Part shown: piece by piece, positions 1 to 10,477 of the stretch
How positions within the stretch are numbered: position 1 is the first letter of the stretch
Layout of the letters: the number at the start of each line of letters is the position of its first letter
From: Cycas panzhihuaensis
Taxonomy: Eukaryota; Cycadophyta
Direction: 5' to 3'
Assembly: GCA_023213395.1 (NCBI GenBank)
Contig: CM041465.1
Coordinates: 237,529,741 to 237,593,740, forward strand
DNA: 64,000 nucleotides
The notes under the pieces: generated by a model
Told to the model about the DNA's origin: nothing
Seen by the model: the letters and a program-made list of their open reading frames with translations, nothing else
The model's database searches: none
Translations under genes and position numbers: made by a program

Positions 1-1032
1 ATAGATTACTAGGCTTATGACCACATATTGATGAAGCTATTTCCATGATCTTTGCAGGGTGACACCCTTAAGTGGTTTTATCCCCTCCTTTCCCACTCTA
101 TCTTTTCATTCTGGCAATTGGTGGACGAATTCATCAACTACTTTGATGTAGCTCGTCCTTTTGAAAGTAGAATGAAATCTCTTCTATCGCTCAAACAAGG
201 TCATGACGAAATGAATCGTGACTTTGTGCGATGATTCCATGACCTTCTTCACTCCACTAAGGCCACATTGCCTGAGGAGTTGAAGAGAGACCTTTTCGTT
301 AACATACTTCACCCTTAAGTACATGTGGAAGTCCTTAAAATGGGGGCAACTATATGCGGCTCCACGATTACAAAGTGTTTAGCGTTAGAGGCTATTGAGA
401 TCCAAGCTAGACTCAAGAGGCCTCTCAAGCCCTCACAACGTCGTGAGGCACCTCCCTCAACTAAGGAAACTAAACCTTCCCAACCCACTAGGTCTACTCC
501 TCACTCAATGGAGAAGACCTTAGATCCCCTTACTTTTACCATATGTTCATTCGAGTATACGATGAAGGAGCTTAAACTTCAAGCTCCTTCATCTCCAACT
601 TCTAATAAATAAATTCAACAGGCTTCTCAAGCCGCTCCTCCCACAGGGGGTAATACCCAGCCTTTTCAAGCAAGGAAAGCAGATCCTTCACTCGAGAAGA
701 AGTGGTGTTCTGTCCATGGGGAGTGCTTCCATGATGACTCACGTTGTCGGGTGTAACACCCTCATGATGCCCCATAATATGATTCATCTCCCAAGAAGGC
801 CTCGAGGCCCAATCTTGATTAACCCATCCATAAGAATCTATTCCCCAAACATGGAGAGTGTGATCATAATACTCAATAAAGAAACAACTGAAACTGGGGT
901 AGATCCCCTAATTCTCGCCCTTCACATGGTAGAGGGAAGGGTATGCAAGATTCAACATCCTCCTCACATTCCCCTAACCACCATGCACCTTCACCTTCGT
1001 GATTCAACAATAAGGGAAAGAAGGTAATTCAG
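1..1032 (+). pseudogene. gag (capsid and zinc knuckle) of element A, broken
   Basis: Retrotransposon gag capsid domain, from QGDTLKWFYPLL (about 55-90) through LVDEFINYFDVA and SLLSLKQGHDEMN to LALEAIEIQARL (about 410). B's gag at 53830-54310 is the closest match. Stops lie at about 232 and 316. A knuckle of the form C-x2-H-x4-H-x4-C (WCSVHGECFHDDSRC) follows at about 698-745; this CHHC spacing is typical of Tat-like gag. The first 350 or so residues lie before the window. Confidence 0.85.
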
Positions 1033-1827
1033 ATGTTTCAGGCCACTCCCTTATATACCCTAACTTGGTCTCAAGTCACAAAAGAGGTAGTTGGTGCCTC
1101 TACATCTACATCACACCTTGATCCTCCTCTGGAAGTTGTTCCTCCAGAGATACCTTCATTTCCCAAGAACGTTTCCATCTACCCCAGTCACTTCGACTTT
1201 AGGAGAGCCCTTACCCAGCCCACAGGGAAGGGTAAGCCATTTTCTGTAGTTGAAGAGCTTCATACCGTGGCCACCGGGATGTCCATCATGGATGTCTTGA
1301 AGAGCCGTCCCGAGCAACAAATGCTCCTTCTGGAAGCTTTAGGGTTAAATGATGCACCTATTCACGCTTTGGGAATCACCCAAAGTCATGAACCCATCAT
1401 ATCCTTTGATCCTAAAGATCTTCCCCCAGCTGGTGAAAGGGAGTACCAGTGGAAATTCCCTTTCACCATCACCATAGACACACCTGATTACACCTTACAA
1501 AGGATCATCATTGACAACAATTCTTCTGTTAATGCTATGCCCTTGTGTGTCATGCAAAAGCTTGGCATTTCCACCTTGGAACCCATTCTGTGGCGATGTC
1601 AAGGCTACGATGGTAGTGAGAAGACTCATTTGGGGTCTGTCTCTATACCTCTCACACTTGAGGATAAGACCATCCTTGCTGACATCATTGTCCTTAATGT
1701 GGACGTTGATTACAACCTCCTCTTGGGTCGACCATGGCTTGACCAAATGGGAGCCATGTGTTCCACCCATTGGGGGCAACTCAAGTTTGTCCATAATGGG
1801 CAAATGAAAGTTGTCACCCATGAGTGA
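1033..1827 (+). pseudogene. Aspartic protease region of element A
   Basis: An open stretch of 264 codons. The active-site segment reads IIDNNSSVNAMP (about 1507-1545); in B it is VDNGSSINAMP, so the DxG-type loop is degenerate here (DNN). The C-terminal retropepsin signature LLLGRPWLDQMGA is at about 1710-1755. Known role of the family: cleavage of the gag-pol polyprotein. It lies in the same frame as A's gag and RT, suggesting a single gag-pol reading frame originally. The region before the active site is a basic, Ser-rich linker. Confidence 0.8.
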
Positions 1828-2690
1828 CCACCCATGAAGAAAATCAGACCATCCACTCAAGCAAGTCATGGCTAGTTAAAGGGAAGTAAAGGCCCCTTTA
1901 CTCATGCCTTGGCTTGCTTTATTGGCATACCCAATCCATCTCACATTGAAGAAGACCCCGCATCTTCTTCTCCTAGTCTCATGCATTTCACTCTTATTAG
2001 TGTTGGGAGCTGCGGGTACCTCACCTCGTTGAGTGATGATGAGTCTCACAATGAGGATGAGGATTGTCTTCACCCTGTTTCTTTCCTTTGCACTAGTAGG
2101 TTAGGCCTATCTCGTTCTAGATCCCCATCTAGGACCTCTCTCATTAGTGAGACTAGTCATGCCTTTGTATCACATGTCATCGCTCACATTGACTCATTTG
2201 CAATCGATCCTTCCTCTTCATCACCCCCTGCAGGTGATGACTTCAAGGAACTCCCTTTCGCTCCTTCTGAGGAGCCCCTTCGAGACTCTCTCCATGAGTC
2301 TCCTAAGGAAGACGAGCAACCAGATGACCATCATGGTCTCATTGTCCCCACTTCCTCTAGCACTTCATCTATTCGAAGTAAGGTCATCCATGGGGTGGAT
2401 TATTTCGAAGATGATGAAGCCTTGCTCGAGCACTTAGCAGGCTCTATGCCCAACTTTTCTTCTAGTCACCATAGGCTTAGCCACAAGAAGATTCTCACGA
2501 TTGGGTCCACACTCACTAACCCAATCTTGTCCCCTATTCCATCGCCTTCCATTGACCTTGGCCCCCTCCATTTTAAGAAGGGGAATGCCATGTGAATGGG
2601 AGCAACCCAGGACATCATCTTGACCCCTGGCAAGGTCATTAAGGTCAGGATGGAATGCTCTCTTAATGAGGTAAGGGAGTATTCCCTTTT
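1828..2690 (+). pseudogene. Acidic/Ser-rich linker between protease and RT, element A
   Basis: The frame continues, after a stop at 1825-1827 and others before 1909, through a 228-codon open stretch (1909-2595). It has no enzymatic motif but is rich in Ser, Pro, Asp and Glu (for example SDDESHNEDEDCLHP). B has the colinear stretch at about 55700-56570, so this is a family feature and not noise. Its function is unknown; a flexible spacer in the polyprotein is the simplest reading. Confidence 0.65.
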
Positions 2691-4180
2691 GTTCCAGGAG
2701 TTTTAGGACATTTTTGCATGGGATTATTCTGACATGAAGGGAATTGACCCCTCAATTATCACTCATAATCTCACCACCATTCTTGACACCTGCCCCGTGC
2801 GTTAGAAACATCATCCTCTCCACCCTAAGCTCTTGGTCACCGTTAAGATGGAGGTCGAGAAGCTGTTGGATGTTGGACTTATTACCTCCAGCGATTACCC
2901 TAAATGGGTATCCAACATCATCCCCATTACTAAGAAGAATGAGTCTATTCAAATATGCATTGATTTCTACGACATTAACAATGCATGTCCTAAGGATAAC
3001 TTCCCACTCCTCTTTATCGATCAAATCATCGATCGAACTGCTAGATTCGAAGTGATGTCCTTGATGGATGGCTTCTCTGGCTATAACTAGATCCAGATAT
3101 CTCCTGAAGACTACCACAAGACGGCCTTCACTACCCCGTGGGGTATCTTTGCTTATAAGGCAATGCCCTTCGGTCTTAAAAATGCATGAGCCACATACCA
3201 AAGGGCTATGCATTTTATTTTCCATGACCTCATCAACAACACATTGGAGGTCTTTATGGACGACATGATGGGTCTCTTGCATACTAGAGCCCATCATCCC
3301 TCCAACTTGTGGGCCATCTTCATGTGATACCGCAAGTATCATGTTAGTCTCAACCCGCTTAAATGCATGTTTGTCGTAACCTCTAGCAAACTCTTGGGTT
3401 TCCTTGTATCAAAGTAAGGGATCCAAATCAATCTAGACAAAGTCATGGCGATCCTTGACATGTCGCCTCCTAGAACCCAATGACAGATCAAGTCATTTCT
3501 CGGTAGGCTTGGTTTCCTTAGGCATTTTTTGGAAGACTTCATCATAAATGCCAAACCTCTCACTAACCTATTGAAGAAGGGAGCCCCCTTTGTTTGGTCT
3601 GACAAGACCCAACAAGCCTTTACAGGACCCAAGGAAGCACTCACTTTCACTCCTACATTGGTGCCCCCTAGCTTCGATAGGCCCTTCATCCTTTATACCT
3701 CGACCGACGAATCCACAGGTGCTATCTTTGGCTCATGAAGACAACTCAGGGGTCAAGAGAGTGATCTATTTCATCAGTCGTACTCTCATGGCTATTGAAC
3801 TTAACTACTCTCTGACTGAGAAGAAATGTCTCTCCTTTGTCCATGCGACCAAGAAGTTCAGATATTACTTACTTGGTAATACCACCAAGGTGATTGTCCA
3901 ACCTGATCCCTTGCAATATTTGCTTACCCAGTTAGACTTGACGAGTAGGGAAGGCCATTGGGTTGTCCTACTTCAAGAGTTTGACCTTCAAATCATTAAG
4001 AGGAAGTTAAAGAAGGGAATGATAGTGGCAGAGCAACTAGCCGATGCCCCCATTCCCAGCACGTGCGACATTCCTATTGATGACTCTCTTCCTGACGAGT
4101 CTATCTTGACCATCCAGGGCACCTATCTTCACTCGCTCACTAATAGTGAGTGGTATGGTGACATTGTGTTGTATCTCACT
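2691..4180 (+). pseudogene. Reverse transcriptase and RNase H of element A, broken
   Basis: RT signatures: KMEVEKLLDVGLI, ICIDFYDINNACPKDNFP, SLMDGFSGYN, then FMDDMMG in place of the usual YxDD box at about 3255-3275. Connection and RNase H: KSFLGRLGFLRHF, ILYTSTDESTGA, EKKCLSFVHATKKFRYYLLG, and MIVAEQLADAPI at about 4020. In-frame stops occur at about 3090, 3189, 3327, 3417 and 3482. An extra base near 3725-3735 shifts the frame within RNase H relative to B. The copy cannot make an active enzyme. Confidence 0.9.
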
Positions 4181-5369
4181 CAGTAGGAATACCGCCCTGA
4201 AGCCAGTGACAAAGTCAGGTCATGCATTCGTGCCACTGCCAGACAATACTTCCTCATAGATGAAGTGTTGTACAAGAGATCCTTCGATGGGATCCTTCTT
4301 CACTGTGTCACTTCAAATGAAGCAGACCAGATACTCCACGAATGCCATCATGGCATTTGTGGGGGCCACTTTAGGGGCCAATCCATGGCCCAAAGGATCC
4401 TCTGCATGGGCTATTATTGGTTGTCCCTTTTTAAGGATGCCCATGCCTATGCCCTGAGATGTCGACGATGCCAATAGTACGCTAACATCTCTCATGTGCC
4501 TTCCGAGGCCCTCCATCCTATCATATCTCCATGGCCCTTTTCTCAATGGGGTTTAGACCTCATTGGTGCCATATCACCACCTTTTTCATCACAGCACAAG
4601 TACATCTTGACTGCCATAGAGTATTTTACAAAATTGGTGGAGGCAATCCCTCTGTTTACTATGCCTGGCAAGATGATAACCACCTTCATCTACTAACACA
4701 TCATTTACCATTTCAGGATTCTAGACGTCTTAATCACAGACAATAGAACCCCCTTTTGTAGCAAGGAGATGGATGAGCTCTGCGAGAAATTTAAGATTTC
4801 TCATAAGAGCTTGTCTCCTTATTACCCCTAAGCAAACGAACAAGTTGAATCATTCAATAAAACCCTTATTAACATTCTAAAGAAAACCGTCGCGTAATCT
4901 CAAAGAGATTGGCATCTTCAACTCCCTTTTGCCTTATGGGCATATCGTACTTCTATCTGTATGGCTACTAGAATGACACCATTCTCCTTAGTCTATGGAA
5001 CTGAGGTGGTACTCCCACTGAAAGTGGAGATCCCCTTTCTACGAGTCTCCCTTAGAGGTCTTATTGATGAGGAGTCTATCCGTCGGGCTCATCTCCTAGA
5101 CCTTGAGGCTCTGGATGAGAGACGTTTAATGGCTTACCAAGCAAACCTTGCTTCAAAAGCCCACACATAAAGGACTTACGACAAATATCTTCATACCCAT
5201 CCTTTATACCCTCGGGACTATGTCCTTAAGTTAGAATATCTCCACAATCGCCTAACCAAATTCGGGCCCAAATAGATCGTCACTTTGGAAGGCCTGGATC
5301 GTCACTTTGGAAGGCCTGGAACTTGAGAAAGTTATCAATAGAAAATTCATTAAGAAATTTTATGCATGA
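4181..5369 (+). pseudogene. Integrase of element A, broken
   Basis: The N-terminal zinc-binding region is visible (HECHHGICGGHF ... CRRCQ, about 4340-4476). The core begins PWPFSQWGLDLIGA (about 4530-4575) with the first catalytic Asp, then VLITDNRTPFC with the second Asp (about 4728-4760), then EQVESFNKTL with the Glu (about 4840-4870). The C-terminal part ends FIKKFYA at 5369. Several stops interrupt it (4477, 4696, about 4747, 4830, 4898, 5170). A 22-bp direct tandem duplication at 5275-5318 lies in the C-terminal domain where B has other sequence. Confidence 0.9.
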
Positions 5370-6305
5370 TCCTCTCAGTGATCCCTTCGCCATGCTCTGA
5401 AATAAGCTTAAATTACCATCTTCAGTTCGTTCTCATTCCTCCTAGCCACGGGTGGAATGACAACTTAGGATGGCCTCTTCCATTTCTTTCTACTTCCTCT
5501 CATGGAACCTGGGCTCCCATGTCCTTTTGGGACCTTGTCCTCCTATTTGGGCATCCCCAAGTTAGGGCAACGCCCTATAGTATTGTTACTCCCCCTCTCA
5601 CTTGATATTTCCTTTATATATCCTGCTATGCTCCTCCGTGGACATGCATGTCTCCTTATTTCCTAACCCTAAATATGTCTATTACGTCTACTTATGGTGG
5701 TCGTATGTGCTCCTATTAGATATATGGCTGTGCATGGAAGGAAATACATGCATCTCAAACAAACATCATAAAAAAACATCCATATATACCATAAACACCA
5801 TCTCATGTATCAAAATGGGGCACCAATCACCCTAGATATATATATATATATATACATAAAAATCATGTGTCATATCATACATATGGTATGGTACATCCTC
5901 TGTGGGAAGTTGGTGTCCTTGCAAGGGGGGTACAATCACATGACTCTATATGTGGTGACCCCTTGGAGGCCCGTGCTTTCCCCCTATCGAAACCAAATAC
6001 ATATACCCTATCCTACTATTGTCCTGCTCCTAGGGTATCATCTCCTGGTCGGTGTGATCCCTCTCCCAGGGACCACATCCTTTCAAGACTCCTCCTAAGT
6101 CTCTACAAGCTCCCTACCTCGCTCCCCTCATCTCGTGGCCTCCTTGGGGTTGTTACTACCATGTGGGTCTATGTCCTGCTCTGTGCTAACCTCGACGCTG
6201 CCATGTCCTTGACCAATTGATTATATCACACCTGGATATGATCTCACTCTATCTCTATGAGGCAGAGCCTCTCCTCCATCCCCTGGAGTCTCTCATTTAG
6301 CACTA
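5370..6305 (+). other. Post-integrase spacer of element A
   Basis: No gene is supported. The first 250 bp align with the equivalent segments in B (from 59174) and C. Conserved blocks include the CTCTGAAATAAGC-type motif just after integrase, and a stretch around 5870-5990 similar to B 59710-59815. A short TA microsatellite is at about 5838-5862. This probably includes the 3' untranslated part of the antisense PMD gene. Confidence 0.6.
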
Positions 6306-6619
6306 TCACTCGGATATAGCTCCCCATATCCCCTCTGGCTCCACCTGAGCCTCCAGTGCCTGTACATAACTCTGTAGCACGTCTCGCTCACCCTGAGTCT
6401 CGTCCAGCTCTCGCTGCAGCTGTCCCCTAAATGCTACATGCTCTTGGGACTCTACAGCCCATATATCCCTCACCCTTGCCAATGGGGTGAATGCTGCCAT
6501 ATGGGCACCTACCGATCAAGGTGCATCCTCAACCTGGATAGGTGGTTGCCCCTCTGCATACACCTGAGGGAACATCTCCCTTACCATAACCTCCACGAAC
6601 CACTTGATCTCTGCGGTAC

Positions 6620-6734
6620 CTGAAAACCCAACATGCTATATGTTACTGTATATATCCAATTGCGTACCAAACCAAAACCAAATCAAAGCGTGTGGGCATC
6701 TGGGTATCAAACAACAAGGAAAGTAAGGCCTCAC
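6620..6734 (-). other. Intron 2 of the antisense PMD gene, copy A
   Basis: On the minus strand the exon ends AAGAG, followed by GTGAGGCC (donor, from 6734). The intron ends TTTTCAG (acceptor, to 6620). Splicing keeps the frame, with phase 1. The equivalents in B (60433-60543), C (48122-48230) and F (32612-32719) have the same position and nearly the same length. The last exon continues with sequence matched in B. Confidence 0.75.
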
Positions 6735-8039
6735 CTCTTACGGCTGCCAGCTCCTCTGCCCGTGTGATGGCCTTTGCCCTTGGCTCTCCACCAACTGCTG
6801 GTGCCTCCTCCTCTGGCACCTCTTCTACAACTGCCTCTACTACCGAAGCCCACGTCACTCTCTCTACTAGTGGAGTTGTCCCCCTGGGTCTCTCTACAAT
6901 CCTCAACCTCCAAGCTTGTGTCACAGGCCCCCTCGTCTCCTCGGCAGTCCCTGATGGACCTGCCTCCTCTATAGCTCGTGATGGGCCAACCCCATCACCT
7001 CTATCTTCCCCATCGCCATCATCATCATCTCTGGGGGCAGCCCCTATCACTCCTGCCTCCTCATCATTATCCCATCTTATAGATCTGTAGGGATCTAAGG
7101 TGTAGTCAGTCATAGTAAGGAGATCTAGTGATGTGGCATCCACGGACTTCCTAACATGTGCCTGGTCCTGTACTCCTCTAAACTGGGTCTGCCATCTATG
7201 CACCATGGATTCCCACTCTAATATAGGGTGTGGTCCCCCTGATGGTGCCACCAGTGTAAAATGATAAAAAACTAGCACTACAACAGCATGTTATAAGACA
7301 GTCCACCTCTGCCTGCCGCCCTGATAATGTCTAGCTAAGTGACGAGGTTCACTGCTATAAGGGTAGTCCACTCCAAATGCTCCCCAGCCTCGCACCTCCG
7401 TATGGCATCCATCCAACCTCCTAGGATATCCCTATAGTCCTGTTTCTGGGAAATCTAGAATAGAATGCATAATGTGATCAGCTTCCTCACATGAGGAACT
7501 CTAGACAGTACCATACTCTGTAGAGGCACTCCTCGCCTCTCCCACCTGTCCTGGCCTATAAAAAATGTAGCTGCCTCTCGATGGGCTACCTTGTTACTAG
7601 GAAATACTCCTAATGAGGCTAGTCTCCCTATTTCCAGCACTCTAAGGATCCATCAGATATCCCTAGGTATCACCATAATGTCCCCTACTTGGGGCAGATG
7701 GAACACGTACCTCTGCTTGTCCCAATGCGACACTATATCGACCAACAACCTCTAATCTGACATATACTGAGGTTTCCTCACCACCTTCAGCAACCTGCAT
7801 CTCTGTAGGACTCCTCGGTCCTCCCTGCTCATCATCTCTAGAAAGCTCAACATGGCCATACTAATGTTTTTGCGGTTCTCCACCGTGGTCACTACCTGTA
7901 AAACGCCACCAAATGCGTCAGTCTACAGCCGACACTTGCTCTCGGCCTCTCAGGGCTCTCCCTTGGCCTCATCTAGTCGAGATTTGGAGACTCTTGGAGC
8001 CTTCTTTTTATTTTCCCCTCAGTTTTTCTTTACATTGTG

Positions 8040-8067
8040 CTAGACTTCACGGTACTGCTAAGTTTAG
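8040..8067. promoter_or_regulatory. GGTAC-centred imperfect palindrome in intron 1, copy A
   Basis: The two arms (CTAGACTTCACGG and its near reverse complement) flank a GGTAC core. The position corresponds to the perfect 30-bp palindrome of B (61908-61937) and to C 46702-46731. A related palindrome is in the LTRs. It may bind a protein or form a hairpin; this is inferred from conservation only. Confidence 0.55.
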
Positions 8068-8133
8068 TTGGGTCCCATTGGGGCCCCGTGGTAAAGATCA
8101 CAGCACCGCAATATTTGCCGTGGTGTAAATGGC

Positions 8134-8153
8134 AACCCCCCAAAAGGGGGGGT
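8134..8153. promoter_or_regulatory. G/C-run hairpin in intron 1, copy A
   Basis: AACCCCCC, a 4-nt loop, then GGGGGGTT: a perfect 8-bp stem. C has the same stem with a longer loop (46596-46617). B has a different stem sequence (AATCCCC/GGGGATT at 61992-62009). Stem pairing is kept although the bases changed. Confidence 0.55.
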
Positions 8154-8548
8154 TTTCCTGCCAAAAAACTCAAACAAAAATCTTTTGGGTGGGCCCAGTG
8201 GGACCAAGGCTGCCTAATACCCTGGTCCCGCCCCTCTCCGGGTCCAATTCGGACCCCGGGAGGTCATTTTTCACCCTTATGAGGGCCAAAACTACATGAA
8301 AAATTCACAAAAAGCATTCAAAATTAAAGTGTGATTTTGGGAGGGGTTTTGGTGATCCACTCATTAGATTAGGCGTTTGGTCATCATCTCACTCTCCCAG
8401 TCACAGTAGCTATCTCCTCGCCTCAATCCAACAACCGGATCTCTTACTGCGTGTCCTGGAAATGGGGTAGCTCTCCGATGCGTAAGGAACTAGCTCTGTA
8501 TTTCGTATGAGAGCTTGTGAAAATGATACCTTTTTCATTCAAGTTTTC

Positions 8549-8555
8549 TTATATA
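8549..8555 (-). promoter_or_regulatory. TATA box of the antisense PMD gene, copy A
   Basis: TATATAA on the minus strand within CCTATATAAGAAA. B (62418-62424) and C (46185-46192) have the same box at the same distance, about 160-190 bp, before the exon 1/intron 1 boundary. This marks a promoter independent of, and opposite to, the LTR promoter. Confidence 0.65.
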
Positions 8556-9007
8556 GGTGGGCCTCCCATTGGGCACTTCCTCTTTTTTCACCCCTGAGGC
8601 ATCCTCCAAGACTGCATGTTCACCCTGGCCAGCATTGCTTTCTAGCCTAGTTCCTCTCTTCCTCTCTTTGTCTTGTTTTGCATGCCACTCTCCTATATAC
8701 CTGAGTTTATACTCGTTTGGCTCGTTTCACCACCCTAGACTCATTTTTGTAGCCTGTTTTTGCTCTTGACACTCTTGTAGGGAGTGTCCCCTTCGGTCAA
8801 GTGCCCCTTTGTGCTTCCTTAAGCCAGTTTGGGCACCCCGGAGCCCCTTTTTCTACCATTTTCTCCCCCGCTGGTAGGGTAATCATCCCTGCCTTTAGGT
8901 CACCTTATTGCCAGGCCTTCTTACCCCTTCACGGCCACCATCACTAGCCACGCAGGGTCCTCTTTAGTTTTATTGCACTTCTTTTAGCAAAGAAGTCATT
9001 CTCACTC
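8556..9007 (+). other. Spacer between antisense promoter and second RNase H, element A
   Basis: No gene is seen. It is pyrimidine-rich on the + strand and aligns loosely with B 62430-62941. It presumably holds upstream promoter sequence of the antisense gene and the leader of the RNase H reading frame. Confidence 0.5.
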
Positions 9008-9430
9008 ATGGCTCTTTTCATTTTCACCAATGGCGGAAGCCGTGGTAACCCTGGTCCTCCTATCACCGTGTGGATACTCTCTGATTCCTCTGGGCATGAC
9101 TGCTTGCACTTTGGAATCTTCCTTCCTGAGGCAACAAATAACAAAGCCGAGTACACGGCCATTATTGAAGCCCTCCCCAACACGTTACGTTTCCATCATG
9201 GACCCATCATCCTTCTTTGTGACTCCCAAATGGTGGTGTCTCATCTTACCAAAGTTTACCAGGTGCGATGCCCATGCTTGAGAGCCCTTGCATTGACCAC
9301 GAGGTCATTATTAGCTCACTTCCAGTCCATCGACATTCGCCATATTCCTTGGGCCCTCAATGTTGAGGCTGACAGCCTCGTTCACCTCATCCTTGAGTGT
9401 CACCTCCCTCTACTCAGCAACTACCTTTGA
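9008..9430 (+). CDS. Second (archaeal-type) RNase H of element A
   Basis: An intact frame of 140 residues. It opens MALFIFTNGGSRGNPGP, then NNKAEYTAIIEAL, LLCDSQMVVSHL, and a C-terminal HIPWALNVEADSL. This is the RNase HI fold of the archaeal/bacterial type that Tat-like retrotransposons carry in addition to their own RNase H. The first catalytic Asp of the FTDGGSRGNPG signature is Asn here, so activity is doubtful. B and C have frames of exactly the same length (423 bp) at the same place. Intactness in an otherwise decayed element may be chance. Confidence 0.8.
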   Translation: MALFIFTNGGSRGNPGPPITVWILSDSSGHDCLHFGIFLPEATNNKAEYTAIIEALPNTLRFHHGPIILLCDSQMVVSHLTKVYQVRCPCLRALALTTRSLLAHFQSIDIRHIPWALNVEADSLVHLILECHLPLLSNYL

Positions 9431-9778
9431 GAGACTTGCTTGGCCTACCCGTTGCCCAAGTCTCTAACTACCTTTCTTTCAGCTTATTTGTTTAGTCTGT
9501 TGGTTGTCCTTACATTATCCATTGCATTTCAGTGATTGGGGCATCCCCCCCTTTTTCAGTCCTTTTATCTCTAGGTCGACTTCTAGGTGATACATAGGCA
9601 GCCCCTATGTTGTCCTTATCTCTATCTCCCTTATCCACACATTCTGCCATGACACTCGCTGACACCCTTGGTTTACATTCTATTCATGATTTATATGTAT
9701 ACACATGTGCTACTAACAGTTTTTGGTTACTAGCATTCACCATCATGCCATGCTTCTGAGCGGTGAGGCTCTACTGCT
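9431..9778 (+). other. Spacer before polypurine tract, element A
   Basis: No gene. Aligns with B 63365-63768 (both contain a GGGGCATCCCCC/GGGGGCAGCCCC block and the cgGTGAGGCTCT motif just before the PPT). Confidence 0.6.
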
Positions 9779-9788
9779 AAGGGGGTAG
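9779..9788 (+). promoter_or_regulatory. Polypurine tract of element A
   Basis: AAGGGGGTAG lies directly before the TG that starts the 3' LTR. C has CTAAGGGGGAAG in the same place on the other strand. It is the plus-strand primer site for reverse transcription. Confidence 0.8.
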
Positions 9789-10293
9789 TGTTTCCCAACT
9801 ATCGGGAATGGACTTGAGATAGGTCGACTCAGGTAAGCACAGGTATATACTTCTCACTTTTATCCTTGCTTTTGCTTAGTAGAAGTTATTTAGAGTGTTG
9901 TTTGATGCACGCTCGCATGCCATTTGTGTGATCGCATTGCCTTCTCTGCTTGATCACATTGCTTGTGCTCACATATTATTCAAATTTATGATGACCCATC
10001 ATGGGGCACTCCTCAGTGAGTCATGCACCCCATATGGCACTTAGCTACCTGCAACACCTCCACAGCTCCTCAAACATTGTTGTTGGTCACGATCTGCCCA
10101 TGTCAACACTCTTATCATCACTTTAAGTCCCCTTCTAGGTGTGATAGGACCCCTTGAGACTTGTCTCTCTCTGTCAGCCACTTGCTAGCCACTTGGCCGT
10201 GAGCTCCCAGCCTGCCTAGCCACTGCACATCCCTCTGTTTGGCTCTAGGCCTTGGTTCTACCTTAATTTTGACTTTCAGTCCTGCACCACTAC

Positions 10294-10317
10294 AAACTTA
10301 GTAGTACCATGAAGTTT
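10294..10317. promoter_or_regulatory. Palindrome upstream of the LTR TATA box, element A
   Basis: AAACTTAGTAGT followed by its near reverse complement. It resembles the intron 1 palindrome of the antisense gene. A second half-site (ATACCGTGAAGTTT) follows to about 10333. Confidence 0.5.
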
Positions 10318-10439
10318 ACCACGATACCGTGAAGTTTGTCATGGTGTGACTATATAAACTCACTTTTTAAACCACCTCAGCAGTTCCTGCTCTTTTTACG
10401 GAACTGGCACGTGGTGCCTTAAGTACTCACCCCAACCGT

Positions 10440-10477
10440 AACCCTAAACATTCGTTTAGGGTTGGGTGAGTATAAAA
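10440..10477 (+). promoter_or_regulatory. LTR core promoter of element A: telo-box inverted repeat and TATA box
   Basis: A perfect 10-bp stem (AACCCTAAAC/GTTTAGGGTT, 4-nt loop) is followed 7 bp later by TATAAAA. C's LTR has the same arrangement near 44005-44046 on the minus strand. B's 5' LTR keeps the CCCTAA/TTAGGG pair (50468-50488), but its TATA box is degraded. Confidence 0.6.

Larger units (their letters stand above)
6306..8388 (-). pseudogene. Antisense PMD (MAIN/MAIL-like) gene of element A, spliced structure
   Basis: Read on the minus strand against A's pol. The main exon runs from about 7895 to 6735 and the last exon from 6619 to 6306, with a GT-AG intron at 6620-6734. The PMD-like core has CLLK-like, VDIVSHWDKQRYVFHLPQVG and VIPRDI segments (about 7735-7655), then a Ser/Glu/Gly-rich tail. 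The last exon has a charged heptad-like stretch (HVAFRGQLQRELDETQGERD). PMD proteins in plants act in silencing and genome stability and also occur inside transposons. The 5' splice site equivalent of intron 1 is mutated (AT for GT at 8364-8363). Stops at about 7719, 7650 and 6515 mark it as a pseudogene. The PMD identity is by motif recognition. Confidence 0.75.

Noticed and set aside
1495-1869. Open stretch of 124 codons on the minus strand over the protease of A
   Set aside because: Shadow of the protease frame; no motif, and not kept in B.
10440-10463. Telomeric repeat array
   Set aside because: Only one CCCTAAA and one TTTAGGG unit in inverted orientation, so a promoter motif is more likely than an interstitial telomere.
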